Shown here: positions 1 to 8,319 of the stretch, in pieces
Layout: every line of letters begins with the position of its first letter
Position numbering within the stretch: the first letter of the stretch is position 1
Assembly (NCBI GenBank): GCA_964542765.1
Contig: CAZIVO010000081.1
Coordinates: 1-16,551, forward strand
Reading direction: 5' to 3'
DNA: 16,551 nucleotides
Source of the DNA: CAZIVO01 sp964542765
GTDB taxonomy: Bacteria > Planctomycetota > UBA1135 > UBA2386
Notes under the pieces: generated by a model
Told to the model about the DNA's origin: nothing
The model's database searches: none
What the model saw: the letters and a program-made list of their open reading frames with translations, nothing else
Translations under genes and position numbers: made by a program

Positions 1-270
1 CAGAACGACGAACGGATCTCCCTCCTGCTGCGACGGCCAGAACCCGAACAGATGCTGCACCAGATCCTCCGCCACCTCGAACACGCCCCCGCCATCCCCA
101 TCGGTGCCATGAAAATCGGTATCGCAGAACCTGCACTGCGCGTCGGCTCGATCCTCTTCTTTGCCCGACCAGAGATTGCATCCCGCGAACCTGCAGAAGA
201 TTGCCGGGCGCCCGGATTGGGCACCCTCTCCCTGGATCGAATAGAAGGCTTCCTTGATCAGATAGGTCAC
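1..270 (-). CDS. queE: 7-carboxy-7-deazaguanine synthase QueE, N-terminal 90 codons (runs off the window)
   Basis: QueE is a radical SAM enzyme that converts 6-carboxytetrahydropterin to 7-carboxy-7-deazaguanine in the preQ0/queuosine pathway. Reading the minus strand from a GTG at 270-268 gives an open frame to the window edge. It begins VTYLIKEAFYSIQGEG, followed by SGRPAIFCRFAGCNLWSG and CRFCDTDFHGTDG, which are typical QueE N-terminal sequences. Cys31, Cys46 and Cys49 form the CX14CX2C pattern that binds the 4Fe-4S cluster in the QueE form carrying the long insert, rather than the usual CX3CX2C. The GTG start is favoured because it overlaps the queC stop as GTGA (4 nt), indicating translational coupling. 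The 3' part, including the GGEP-type SAM motif expected right after FVVL, lies outside the window. Confidence 0.93.
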   Translation of the reverse strand, partial: MTYLIKEAFYSIQGEGAQSGRPAIFCRFAGCNLWSGKEEDRADAQCRFCDTDFHGTDGDGGGVFEVAEDLVQHLFGFWPSQQEGDPFVVL

Positions 271-965
271 GTTTGTGGCTCAGGGTAGCTCAAAGGATCC
301 TCGGCTCCCACCTCGCTGAAACCGGCCATGCGGATGTGACACGAATCACACCTTCCGCAAGGAGCGCCATCGTCACAAGGAGCGTAACAGCTCGAGGTCA
401 AGCCGTAGTCCACGCCCAGTTCGAGGCCGAGGCGAATGATCTCGGCCTTGCTCAGATCGATGAGCGGAGTGTGGATCTTCAGCTTGCGCTGATCTTGAGT
501 CGCCGCCTTGGTCGCGAAATTCGCCATCTCCTGGTAAGCGGCGATGTACTCCGGGCGGCAATCAGGATAGCCGCTGTAGTCGACGGCGTTCACGCCGATG
601 AAGATGTCTTGAGATTCCAGCACCTCGGCCCAGGCCAACGCAAAGGACATGAAGATCGTGTTCCGCGCCGGAACGTAGGTGACGGGAATCTCATCCGCAC
701 TCGTTGGAACATCGCCCTGTGGCACCTCGATCTCGTCGGTCAGGGCCGACCCACCGAAGGCTCGCAGATCGATGGTGACGATCTCGTGACGACTCGCACC
801 CAGAGACCTGGCCACCCGGCGCGCCGATTCGAGTTCGATGGAGTGGCGCTGCCCGTAGTCGAACGACAAGGCATGGATATCGAAACCTTCGCGCCTGGCA
901 CAAGCCGCGACCGTGCAGGAGTCGAGGCCGCCACTGAGAAGGACCACCGCCTTCGGCGAACTCAT
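267..965 (-). CDS. queC: 7-cyano-7-deazaguanine (preQ0) synthase QueC
   Basis: QueC is the cytosolic ATP-dependent ligase that turns 7-carboxy-7-deazaguanine plus ammonia into preQ0, directly after QueE. The 232-residue length is usual for the family. Visible motifs are the PP-loop SGGLDS (residues 11-16), SFDYGQRH (34-41), VPARNTIF (98-105), SGYPDCRPE (131-139) and a C-terminal zinc site with Cys193, Cys203, Cys206 and Cys209. The ATG at 965-963 is preceded by GAGGAGGGGG at good spacing, a strong ribosome binding site. The stop overlaps the queE GTG. QueD and QueF are not in the window. The 204 bp upstream, to the Kelch gene, holds no convincing gene or terminator. Confidence 0.97.
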   Translation of the reverse strand: MSSPKAVVLLSGGLDSCTVAACARREGFDIHALSFDYGQRHSIELESARRVARSLGASRHEIVTIDLRAFGGSALTDEIEVPQGDVPTSADEIPVTYVPARNTIFMSFALAWAEVLESQDIFIGVNAVDYSGYPDCRPEYIAAYQEMANFATKAATQDQRKLKIHTPLIDLSKAEIIRLGLELGVDYGLTSSCYAPCDDGAPCGRCDSCHIRMAGFSEVGAEDPLSYPEPQT

Positions 966-1169
966 ACCCCCTCCTCGATCATGGGAAGGAGACCGCTTCG
1001 ATCACGCGCCTCCGCGCCCGGCCTCTCACCTTCGTATTCGCTGTGCATGCGTGGATCTCGTGGAAGTTTGCGCCGCACATGCTAGCGCTCGCCATCACGG
1101 CAAGGAATACCCGAAACCCTGACCGCGCACGTGGTTCCTTCCGCAATCCGGGCAGAAGTTCCTCCGCGA

Positions 1170-2543
1170 TCAGTAACCGATGGTCGCCTTGCCGGCGTCG
1201 GAAAAGCCGAGCTTGCTCGTCCTGGAGTCGACGACGGCACCTTGCAAGAAGAAGTCCCTGCCCAAAAGCCACGGGTTGTTACCCGGGATGGGGAGATTCA
1301 ACCACGCCGTGCCGGAACGGTTGGCGACATTCAGTGTCCAACCTCCGCTGACGAACAACTTGCATCCGTAGAATTTCAAGAAGCCCATGTCGAGGGGCAG
1401 CTTCATCGTTCCCCACTGCTGATCGGAGAGGCCGAGGATCATGTAGGCGATCCCGGGGGTCGGTATTCCCGACAGGCTGGTCGTGAAGGTCTTGCCCTGG
1501 ATCGGCAAGGTGGTAGCGACCAGCTTCGGCACACCGGCGCTATTGGAACAACCCTTGCCGAAGGCGGTGTAGGACGCCGGGAACTTCCGGTGTTCCCAGG
1601 TGTCGGCCAAGGGACCAAAAGAATAGTATCCCCCAAACATCACGATACGCCCGCGAGCAGAGTCGTAGACCATCGCGTGGTTCTGCCGCTTCAGTGGCGC
1701 TGTGGCGATCTTTCTCTTCGACCAGTTCTTGCCGTTCCAGTCCCAGGTGTCGGCCATGAAGTAAACGATCGGCCGCTGCCCGCCGAACATCACCGTGCTG
1801 CCACGATCAGAGTCGTAGACCATCGCATGCCAGCTCTGGGGAAATGGCGATGTAGCAGGCCTGATCTGCATCCAGTTCTTGCCGTCCCACTCCCAGGTGT
1901 CACCCAGGTAGCTATGTCGCGGCACGAAGAATCCACCGAACACCACCGTGCGACCACGAGAGGAGTCGTAGGCCATCGCATGACCGGATCGAGCAGGTGG
2001 CGAGGTCGTCGACTTGATCAGCGCCCAGTTCTTGCCGTCCCATTCCCAGGTGCCGCCGAGGACCGTCTTACCCTTCGTGCCACCAAACATCACGACACGT
2101 CCGCGGGCGGAGTCGTACACCATCGCATGGACAAAGCGAGCAGGTGGCGAGGTCGCCGGTTTGAGCTCCACCCAGTTCTTACCGTCCCACTCCCAGGTGT
2201 CGGCCAGTTCCTTCGCCCCCGGAGAGTATCCACCAAACATCATCGTGCGGCCACGCGCAGCGTCGTAGACCATCGCGTGGTCGGATCGAGCAGATGGCGA
2301 GGTCGCGGGCTTGATCAGCGCCCAGTTCTTGCCGTCCCATTCCCAGGTGTCGGCGAAGTGAACATAGCCGTTGGTGGTACCACCGAACATCACCGTGCGG
2401 CCACGCTTGGAGTCATAGGCCATCGCGTGGTCGAATCGAGCAGACGGCGATGTCGCGGGATTCATCTGCACCCAGTTACCCGACTGAGCCGGACAGGCGA
2501 GCGCGAGACCAAAACAGGCGATCAGGGTGGTAGTGGGGTGCAT
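1170..2543 (-). CDS. Secreted Kelch-repeat protein with C-terminal FGKGC module
   Basis: Predicted exported beta-propeller protein of 457 residues; no enzymatic role is evident. The chosen start is the ATG at 2543-2541, because it gives a compact Sec signal peptide (MHPTTTLIACFGLALACPAQ). A longer in-frame ORF to 2624 would put 27 polar residues in front of it. Six Kelch units of about 49-50 residues follow (residues 23-322), each with SP.AR..HAM.YDS.RGR.VMFGG and ending DTWEWDGKNW. The last unit ends at DTWEHRKFP. Residues 328-457 form a separate module starting FGKGC with LPLDM...GCKLF, also found in the genes at 2951-5232 and 12180-13367. Kelch propellers usually bind proteins or glycans, so a surface or extracellular binding role is inferred. 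Six repeats could form a six-bladed propeller. Confidence 0.9.
   Translation of the reverse strand: MHPTTTLIACFGLALACPAQSGNWVQMNPATSPSARFDHAMAYDSKRGRTVMFGGTTNGYVHFADTWEWDGKNWALIKPATSPSARSDHAMVYDAARGRTMMFGGYSPGAKELADTWEWDGKNWVELKPATSPPARFVHAMVYDSARGRVVMFGGTKGKTVLGGTWEWDGKNWALIKSTTSPPARSGHAMAYDSSRGRTVVFGGFFVPRHSYLGDTWEWDGKNWMQIRPATSPFPQSWHAMVYDSDRGSTVMFGGQRPIVYFMADTWDWNGKNWSKRKIATAPLKRQNHAMVYDSARGRIVMFGGYYSFGPLADTWEHRKFPASYTAFGKGCSNSAGVPKLVATTLPIQGKTFTTSLSGIPTPGIAYMILGLSDQQWGTMKLPLDMGFLKFYGCKLFVSGGWTLNVANRSGTAWLNLPIPGNNPWLLGRDFFLQGAVVDSRTSKLGFSDAGKATIGY
1578..2477 (-). repeat. Six tandem Kelch-coding repeats of about 147-153 bp
   Basis: Six in-frame copies of a 49-51 codon unit lie head to tail within the Kelch gene. 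Similarity is obvious in the DNA as well as the protein. The block at 2013-2052 is identical over 40 bp to that at 2310-2349, two units away. The fifth and sixth units (toward 1578) are the most diverged. The identity suggests recent unit duplication or gene conversion, and possible copy-number instability. Confidence 0.9.
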
Positions 2544-2950
2544 GGCTCGCTCTGTCAGGGCAGGTAATACACATCTTACTCCACCTTGCACGGCGGCGGA
2601 ATCCCCGCAGGGCCATCCTCGCACGGGAATCCCGCATGCTGGTGATGGTGAACGGCAGCGGCGATGGCATCGTCATCAAGGCTTGCCTGGACAAGGATAC
2701 GGCACGGACAAACCCGGCGATCATGACCGCCGAGCACCGAGCCTGGTGGATGCATTGCGGCTTTGTTCACAAGGCATTAGAGTGAAAGTAACGCTCGAAA
2801 CATCGATCGTGGTCTCGATCTTGAGCGCATCCGGGCCTCGGCGGGACACCCTCCGCCCTCGTCATCACCGCCATCCTTGCCGAACACACACTGCGCTCAC
2901 CCACCCGGTCATCCGAAAGGTTCAAGCTCTCGCAACTCAAGAAACACCAC
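2544..2950. promoter_or_regulatory. Divergent intergenic region between the Kelch and serine hydrolase genes
   Basis: This 407-bp stretch separates two head-to-head genes for secreted proteins, so both promoters should lie here. I see no convincing -35/-10 pair. It contains one small plus-strand ORF (2636-2785, ATG to TGA, 49 codons, starting MLVMVNGSGDGIVIK). That ORF has fairly GC-rich third positions but no clear ribosome binding site and no family I recognise. It is held as a candidate only. Confidence 0.45.
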
Positions 2951-5232
2951 ATGAACAGTTCGCGCATTCTCTCGCNNNNNNNNNNNNNNNNNNNNNNNNN
3001 NNNNNNNNNNNNNNNNNNNNNNNNNNNNNNNNNNNNNNNNNNNNNNNNNNNNNNNNNNNNNNNNNNNNNNNNNNNTCGCGCATTCTCTCGCTCTTTCTCC
3101 TGGCCATCGCGTCGGCGACGCCTCTCGCAGCGCAAACACTTGATCGAGACAACTCGGCCACCACTGGCTGGGCCTGGTACTACGGTCAAACGGCCACGCA
3201 AATCAGCACGATGCAAAACAACGGCTATCGCATCGTCAGCCTCGATGTCGAATCCACCTCACCGCTTCGCTTCGCCGCCGCCTTCGTCAAGAACTCGGGA
3301 AGCTATGCGCGCAGCAGCAGAGCCTGGTACTACGGTTCGCCAAGCTTCGTCGAAGGCAAGCGCGCCGGCCGCCGGGTCACGGCGCTGACACCCTACGTCA
3401 TCAATAACACCCTCTACCTCGCCGCCAGCTTCGTTGCCAATACCGGCGCCAACGTCAAGTCATGGGGCTATTACTACGGTTCGAGCAGCTTCATCCAGCA
3501 GAAACTCACCGCACTCGGTGGCCGCATCGTCGACCTCGACAGCTACGTGATCAGCAGCAAACGCTACTACACCGCCGTCATCGTCAAGAACTCCGGAGCC
3601 GATCAAAGAGCCTGGTGGTGGTACCTGGGAGCCACCTCGAGCCAGGTCAGCAACGCTCGAAGCGCCAATAATGCTCGCCTGATCGACTTCTACCAATCTT
3701 CGGCGGGACGCTACGACTGCGTCATGGTGAGGAACACAAAGGCGGCGACACCCCTGGGCTGGTGGTACTACAACCTCACCGCCAGCGCCCTGAAGGAACG
3801 ATTCGGCCAGAACGGCGCGCGATTGATCAGCCTGCAGCGCGTCGGCTCCCTCTTCAACGCCTGCATGATCAATAACTCCAATGCTCTGACCACGAGCATG
3901 GGGACGATCCTGCGCAACGGCACCGACGGCGTCACCGGCTGCTACCTCGCCCGCGTCGGCACAAGCTCGTCTTCGGTGCTGTGCTCACTCAACGCCGGCC
4001 GTGGATTCGAGCCCGCCAGCACCATCAAGACGGTCGCCCACTTCGCCTCGATGGAACGGGTCTCCAAGAAGACCGCCTCCCTGACCCAAAATCTCCGAAC
4101 CTACCTCGGCATGAACGGTTCCTGTCCGACCGGCGGCGGCAACAGTGTCCTGGAACCCCTGTCGACCGTGCTTCGACTGATGATGGAGAATTCCGACAAC
4201 GCCCGCACGCTTACCACCGTCAACTTCCTGGGACGCGCCACGCTCAATGCCCGAGCCAAGACGCTCGGCATGACGAATACATCCTTCAACCATACGGTCG
4301 GCTGCGGTGGCCCGACGCCGAACGTCACCACCCTCAACGACCTCGGTCTCCTCCACGCCAGGGTCGATCGCGGTGCGCTGGGCTCTCAGCGCGACACCTT
4401 CTACAACTTGATGATCAACAAGCGCACCTACCCTTCTCCTTCGGGTAGCGGACTGCACATCGACAGCGTCATCGGACAGGAAGCAGCCAAGCTTAAACTT
4501 TCTGCATCACGAATCGCCGCTTTCCGCTCCACGGTCGTGCATGCGAGCAAGGGAGGAAACTACAACTTCCCCTCCAAACCCAGCTATCACGGTAGCTACT
4601 TCAGCCACCTCGGCCTGCCGACCTACTCGAACGGCAAGACCGCCATACGGAACTACGCAGTGGGCACCTTCTTCAACAATGCCACGAAGCAAGCGCCCGC
4701 CTTCACCGCGATCGCCACCGTCTTCGTGGAGATGCTCCGGAGCGAGATCAAATCAGCCCTGGCCACCTGGGTTGGCGTCAACCAGATCACCGGAACCGTG
4801 GCATCCTTCGGCAAGGGTTGCGTGAAGTATGGCAACTCATGGATGCCAGCGCTCAGCAGCACGCCAAAGACACCCGAGATCGGAAAACTCCAGAAGAACA
4901 CGCTGGCATGGAGTCGGGCCGGCGGAAACCGTCCAGTGTTCTTGTCAGTCGGCGCCTCCAAGACTCGCTGGGGATCGATCCCCTTGCCATATGATCTCAA
5001 GCTGATCGGCGCACCGGGCTGCATGATCCATGCCGAACCCGTCGTCAATCTGAACCGAACGACAGGGCAATCCGCCAAATCGGTGACGGTCAACTTCACC
5101 ATTCCGATGAACGGGGCCTTCGTCGGCGCAAAGGTCTACATGCAGGGCATCATCTCCGAACCTCAGGCCAACACGCTCGGCGTCGCGACGAGCAACGGGG
5201 TCGAACTCCTGATCGGAGGCCTCGGCAAGTAG
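2951..5232 (+). CDS. Secreted serine hydrolase (class A beta-lactamase/PBP-like) with N-terminal WYYG repeats and C-terminal FGKGC module; interrupted by assembly gap
   Basis: The gene starts at ATG 2951 (MNSSRILS), is interrupted by 100 N, and resumes at 3076 with the codons for SRILSLFLLAIASATPLAAQ. Collapsing the duplicated 16 bp plus the N-run gives a 721-residue protein with a perfect Sec signal peptide; the residue numbers here use that model. Residues about 34-275 hold five units of about 46-50 residues, each starting W.WYYG and containing G.R...L and a VKN-type strand. They resemble the bacterial tandem repeats (BTRD1, polyglycine-hydrolase-like) often found before beta-lactamase-like domains. 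The hydrolase domain has S318-TIK (SxxK) and S376-DN, 58 residues apart as in class A enzymes. The only KTG-like candidate is K495-G-G. No Glu166-type general base is evident, so a peptidase or esterase role is more likely than beta-lactamase. Residues 581-721 are the FGKGC module. Confidence 0.88.
2976..3075. other. Scaffold gap of 100 N, probably spurious
   Basis: Exactly 100 N, the usual placeholder for a gap of unknown length. The 16 bases before it (2960-2975, TCGCGCATTCTCTCGC) are identical to the 16 bases after it (3076-3091). The two contig ends therefore probably overlap and nothing is missing. The gap breaks the signal-peptide codons of the serine hydrolase gene and shifts its frame. 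Confidence 0.9.
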
Positions 5233-5238
5233 GCCGAG
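5221..5238. terminator. Short hairpin at the convergent gene ends
   Basis: CTCGGC (5221-5226) pairs perfectly with GCCGAG (5233-5238). The loop AAGTAG contains the stop codon of the serine hydrolase gene. The convergent hydrolase gene ends only 10 bp beyond that stop, so a bidirectional terminator would have to sit here. The stem is only 6 bp and there is no T-tract, so this is tentative. Confidence 0.3.
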
Positions 5239-5242
5239 CTCC

Positions 5243-6706
5243 CTAGTCCTGCAGCGATACTCGCGTGTAGGGACTCGACAGGTAGCTGGCGTATTCCTCG
5301 GAGCGATGCTCGATCGTCTTACGGTGATTCGTGAAGAAGTCGATGCGTGACGCGCCGGACTCGAGTTCGATCTCGACCGTCCAGACCTTCTTTTGGGCCT
5401 CGGACTCCATGTCCTTCCACTGATCCTCGGGAAACAGCTCGTTGATGTAGGCCGCACTGCCGTCAGGGCCACGGTCATACATCCAGAAGATGCGGCCGGT
5501 CTCGGCGCTGGACGCGAAGGTGACGGTCACCAGCAAGCGACGGCCTTCGACGCGCGACTTCACCGAAGGGGGCGCAAGCAGAGGCTCGACATCCTCGAAG
5601 AAGTGCTCGAGAAGGAACGCCGACTTGTTCTGCATGTCCCTCTCCCTGCCCGGATGACGACCCCTCTTGCCATGGCCGGAATTGACGCCGAGGTAGAGGG
5701 GGATTTCCGGGTGATGCGCACCGCCCCAGGCGATGTCGAAGGCAACGAAATCATGCGTGCCGGGGTGAAAATACAGATCCACGTCACGCGCCTTCAAGGC
5801 TTGCATATTCCTGGCGATGAAGACGCCGTCGGCGACACGGTTCGCGAGCTTGCGCAGATCCTCCCAGCTGTGGCCGGCATCCAGGGCCTGATCGTTGTAG
5901 ATCGGACCGAAGGCCCCCCCCAGGAAAGGATGCCTGAGGAACCGCCTCGTATTGCGCTCACCGCCCTTCTCGCGTTTCTCGGCATAGCCCTGGTTGTGGG
6001 CGCGCAACTCATCCCAAGCCTTGCGGTCGCACAGCCGCAAGGGAGAGTCCCAGATCGGTGCGACGCCCGAATGCAAGGCCGTCATGCGCTCGTCGTAGAT
6101 GATCGACACCGATGGCGAAGCGCCGTTCTTTGAACTACCCGAGACGGCGATCTTGCCCGGCTCGAAGTGATCCTTCTCGGCATGAGCAGCGGTCACCGCA
6201 CGCATCAAGGTGGCCGGCCAGCCCCAGTACTGGATCGAGTAGCGCGGGTTCAAGGTCTCGATGAAGAGATCCTTGGACGCACGGCCCAGATCGCCCTGCT
6301 CGGATTGCTCGAGAACCTGCACCATGGTGTGGACCAGGCCGAAGCCGCCGCGGATCAACTCCTCGTCCACCCCCCTGGGCCGAACATCCCTGCTGAAGCC
6401 AGACATCCCATGACTGCCGGTGAGATGAAAGCCCTTCGCCTTGGTCTGCGCTGGAACGATCATCCGCACGGGGATCCGGTATGACTTGCCCGGCACCAGT
6501 TCCCCCACCTCGATGGTGATCCATTTCTGCCGCGTCGCCACCGACCGCCGGTCGCCCTCGACCGGATGCCAGTCCTGCATCACCTCGACCTTCAAGGTGC
6601 TCGCATCGAGCATCTCGCTCATGTCCAGGAAGGGTTCATGCTGCCCTTGGGCCGACAGCGGCGCCAAGGCGAGGAGAATGGCCGAAATCGTGAGTGCTGC
6701 CTTCAT
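5243..6706 (-). CDS. Secreted alpha/beta-hydrolase (PhoPQ-activated-protein-like), substrate unknown
   Basis: 487 residues from ATG 6706-6704, which opens a clean signal peptide (MKAALTISAILLALAPLSAQ). The open frame runs further upstream to 7408, but that part overlaps the divergent kinase gene and is not protein-like. The nucleophile elbow is probably V-S-G-S-S-K-N-G (188-195), with Ser192 as nucleophile. It lies in a context (WGWPATLMRAV..., then ...D.RM.A...GVAP.WD) that resembles the GxSKxG elbow of PhoPQ-activated pathogenicity-related hydrolases. A C-terminal HPGTHDF (314-320) may supply the catalytic His. A beta-rich tail follows from about residue 380. It probably acts as an esterase or peptidase outside the cytoplasm. 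The family placement is tentative; the fold and export are better supported. It is convergent with the serine hydrolase gene (10 bp apart). Confidence 0.82.
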   Translation of the reverse strand: MKAALTISAILLALAPLSAQGQHEPFLDMSEMLDASTLKVEVMQDWHPVEGDRRSVATRQKWITIEVGELVPGKSYRIPVRMIVPAQTKAKGFHLTGSHGMSGFSRDVRPRGVDEELIRGGFGLVHTMVQVLEQSEQGDLGRASKDLFIETLNPRYSIQYWGWPATLMRAVTAAHAEKDHFEPGKIAVSGSSKNGASPSVSIIYDERMTALHSGVAPIWDSPLRLCDRKAWDELRAHNQGYAEKREKGGERNTRRFLRHPFLGGAFGPIYNDQALDAGHSWEDLRKLANRVADGVFIARNMQALKARDVDLYFHPGTHDFVAFDIAWGGAHHPEIPLYLGVNSGHGKRGRHPGRERDMQNKSAFLLEHFFEDVEPLLAPPSVKSRVEGRRLLVTVTFASSAETGRIFWMYDRGPDGSAAYINELFPEDQWKDMESEAQKKVWTVEIELESGASRIDFFTNHRKTIEHRSEEYASYLSSPYTRVSLQD

Positions 6707-8258
6707 GCTCGATCGCCTCGAGATCACCTTCGCTTCAAGAAATACGTCCGAGATCATCGCATACCCGGCCGCCCGACAAACCGACCACTTCATGTTCTGG
6801 AACAAGACCAACCACGGACTCCTGGTGGACCAAGAACCGAAAAGTGGGATGATCGCGGCCGTGAAAAGCCCGCGCAACGAAGATAGCGACTCGATCCGCT
6901 GGCTCATCGAGCCGTCGCGACACAATGCGGCATCCTTCGCAGAACTCGTCGAGACCATCCACCTCTTCGCCCGCGAAGATGCGAATGGTGCCTCGGGCTC
7001 GTGGGCTCTGGAGAAACCACACTCCTGGCGCATGGTCTTTCGCCACTCAAAGGGCACTCGCCAGCTGTTCTGCAAGCTGTTCCGACCCAAGCTCAAATGG
7101 CACCTGCGCAACGGCCTGCGCATCTGGCCGACACCGGCCAAGCGCGCGGTCCGATGGTTCCGAGAACTGGAACGGATCGGAGTGGCCACCGTCCACCTGG
7201 TCGGCGCCGGCGAACTGCGCGGCATGGAACAAGGCCCGTGGCAGACTCCGTCCTTCGTGATCACCGAGTCCGACAGCCAGATGCGCACCCTCGCCGACAT
7301 CGCCAACGATGACAGCATCGGACCCGAGGACCGCATGTTCCTGGCGAACAATATCGAGACGATCGCCAAGAAACTGCATGCTGCCGGTGTCGGCGGCATC
7401 GACTTCAAGGCCGAGAACCTGCTCTTCGATCGGCAATCACGCTCGGTCCTGTTGTTCGACGTGGATCGACTGGTGCGATTGCGAGGTCCCTACCGGCAGC
7501 GCAGGATCCGGCGCGACCTCGCCAAGGTCGAACACACGAAACAGCGACTGCTGCAAGGACTCGACCCCCTCGCCCCGTCACAACCGGAGACCCGAGATCT
7601 CATCTCGCGCGAACGCTACCAGGACCAAAGGTTCGCCAGCCGCTACGACTTCCTGCGCTTTTCCGAAGACGCGAAAAAACAACGGCGCGACCTGCAGACA
7701 CGCAAGGCCATCGCGCAGGCGCTGAGCAGGCTCGAAGAAACCACCCGGATCCTCGACCTGCCCTGCGGCACGGGAAGGCTCACCGAGATGGTGAGCGACT
7801 CCGGATTCACCTACATCGGGGCGGATCTCAGCGCGGCCATGCTGTCGATCGCGCGTGACAAGACCAACGAACGCGACAGTCGCTTCATGCGCAGTGACGC
7901 GAGAGCTCTACCCTTCGCCGACCGGTCCCTCGATTGTGTCTTGTGCGTACGCTTTCTGAACCTGGTCGAAGGCACGACACGGCAAAAGATCCTCGAGGAG
8001 ATGCGGCGAGTCTCCAGCCGCTATCTGGTCGTCGCGTCGGGCTACTTCGGTCCCATGGACCCCTGGCGGACCATGATCGGCAAGCTCTACCCGAAACTCG
8101 GAAAGCGCATGAAGCTCACCGCGGAACTTCACCGCGATCTCGCCGCCACCGGCTGGCGATCCCACACCTGGATTCCCTACAAGAGCAGTGGGTTCTTCTC
8201 GACCACCAAGAATATTGCCATCTTCGAGAGGACCGACCAGATCTCCGGGGCCGAGTGA
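6705..8258 (+). CDS. Fused WaaP/Kdo-type sugar kinase and class I SAM methyltransferase
   Basis: 517 residues if started at ATG 6705. Residues about 100-290 match the lipopolysaccharide-kinase (WaaP-like) fold: a FCKLFRPK strand whose Lys124 fits the ATP lysine, KRAVRWFRELERIGV helix, catalytic loop G-I-D233-F-K-A-E-N238, and metal-binding L-F-D252-V-D254-R. Residues about 345-510 are a class I methyltransferase: motif I ILDLPCGTGRL (349-359), GADLS (372-376), and DARALPFADRSLDCV (398-412). The likely role is phosphorylation and methylation of a surface glycan, by analogy with WbdD, though there the methyltransferase comes first. The start is uncertain. ATG 6705 overlaps the ATG of the divergent gene (shared CATG) and has no clear ribosome binding site. 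ATG 6792 or 6849 would leave room for promoters. Confidence 0.87.
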   Translation: MLDRLEITFASRNTSEIIAYPAARQTDHFMFWNKTNHGLLVDQEPKSGMIAAVKSPRNEDSDSIRWLIEPSRHNAASFAELVETIHLFAREDANGASGSWALEKPHSWRMVFRHSKGTRQLFCKLFRPKLKWHLRNGLRIWPTPAKRAVRWFRELERIGVATVHLVGAGELRGMEQGPWQTPSFVITESDSQMRTLADIANDDSIGPEDRMFLANNIETIAKKLHAAGVGGIDFKAENLLFDRQSRSVLLFDVDRLVRLRGPYRQRRIRRDLAKVEHTKQRLLQGLDPLAPSQPETRDLISRERYQDQRFASRYDFLRFSEDAKKQRRDLQTRKAIAQALSRLEETTRILDLPCGTGRLTEMVSDSGFTYIGADLSAAMLSIARDKTNERDSRFMRSDARALPFADRSLDCVLCVRFLNLVEGTTRQKILEEMRRVSSRYLVVASGYFGPMDPWRTMIGKLYPKLGKRMKLTAELHRDLAATGWRSHTWIPYKSSGFFSTTKNIAIFERTDQISGAE

Positions 8259-8319
8259 CTTACCCGGGAACAACGCAACCTTGAGCCCTTCGAGGCAGTT
8301 CTTCGCCAGTGAAGAGCTT

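Noticed and set aside
979..1095. 38-codon minus-strand ORF ending 13 nt before queC, possible leader peptide
   Set aside because: No ribosome binding site, Arg-rich, and no attenuator-like structure seen.
1131..2567. 478-codon plus-strand ORF antisense to the Kelch gene
   Set aside because: Arg/His-rich shadow of the repeats with no domain or signal peptide. The minus frame has the Kelch motifs.
2527..3075. The long plus-strand frame from 2527 into the serine hydrolase gene
   Set aside because: It reads through the N-run in the wrong frame, and its first 180 codons are antisense or intergenic sequence. The signal peptide starts at 2951.
2976..3075. A mobile element or hypervariable segment hidden in the gap
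   Set aside because: The identical 16-mers on both sides and the restored signal peptide are explained more simply by overlapping contig ends. A target-site duplication around an unassembled insertion is formally possible but less likely.
6707..7408. N-terminal extension of the alpha/beta-hydrolase frame
   Set aside because: It lies antisense to the kinase domain. The signal peptide fixes the start at 6706.
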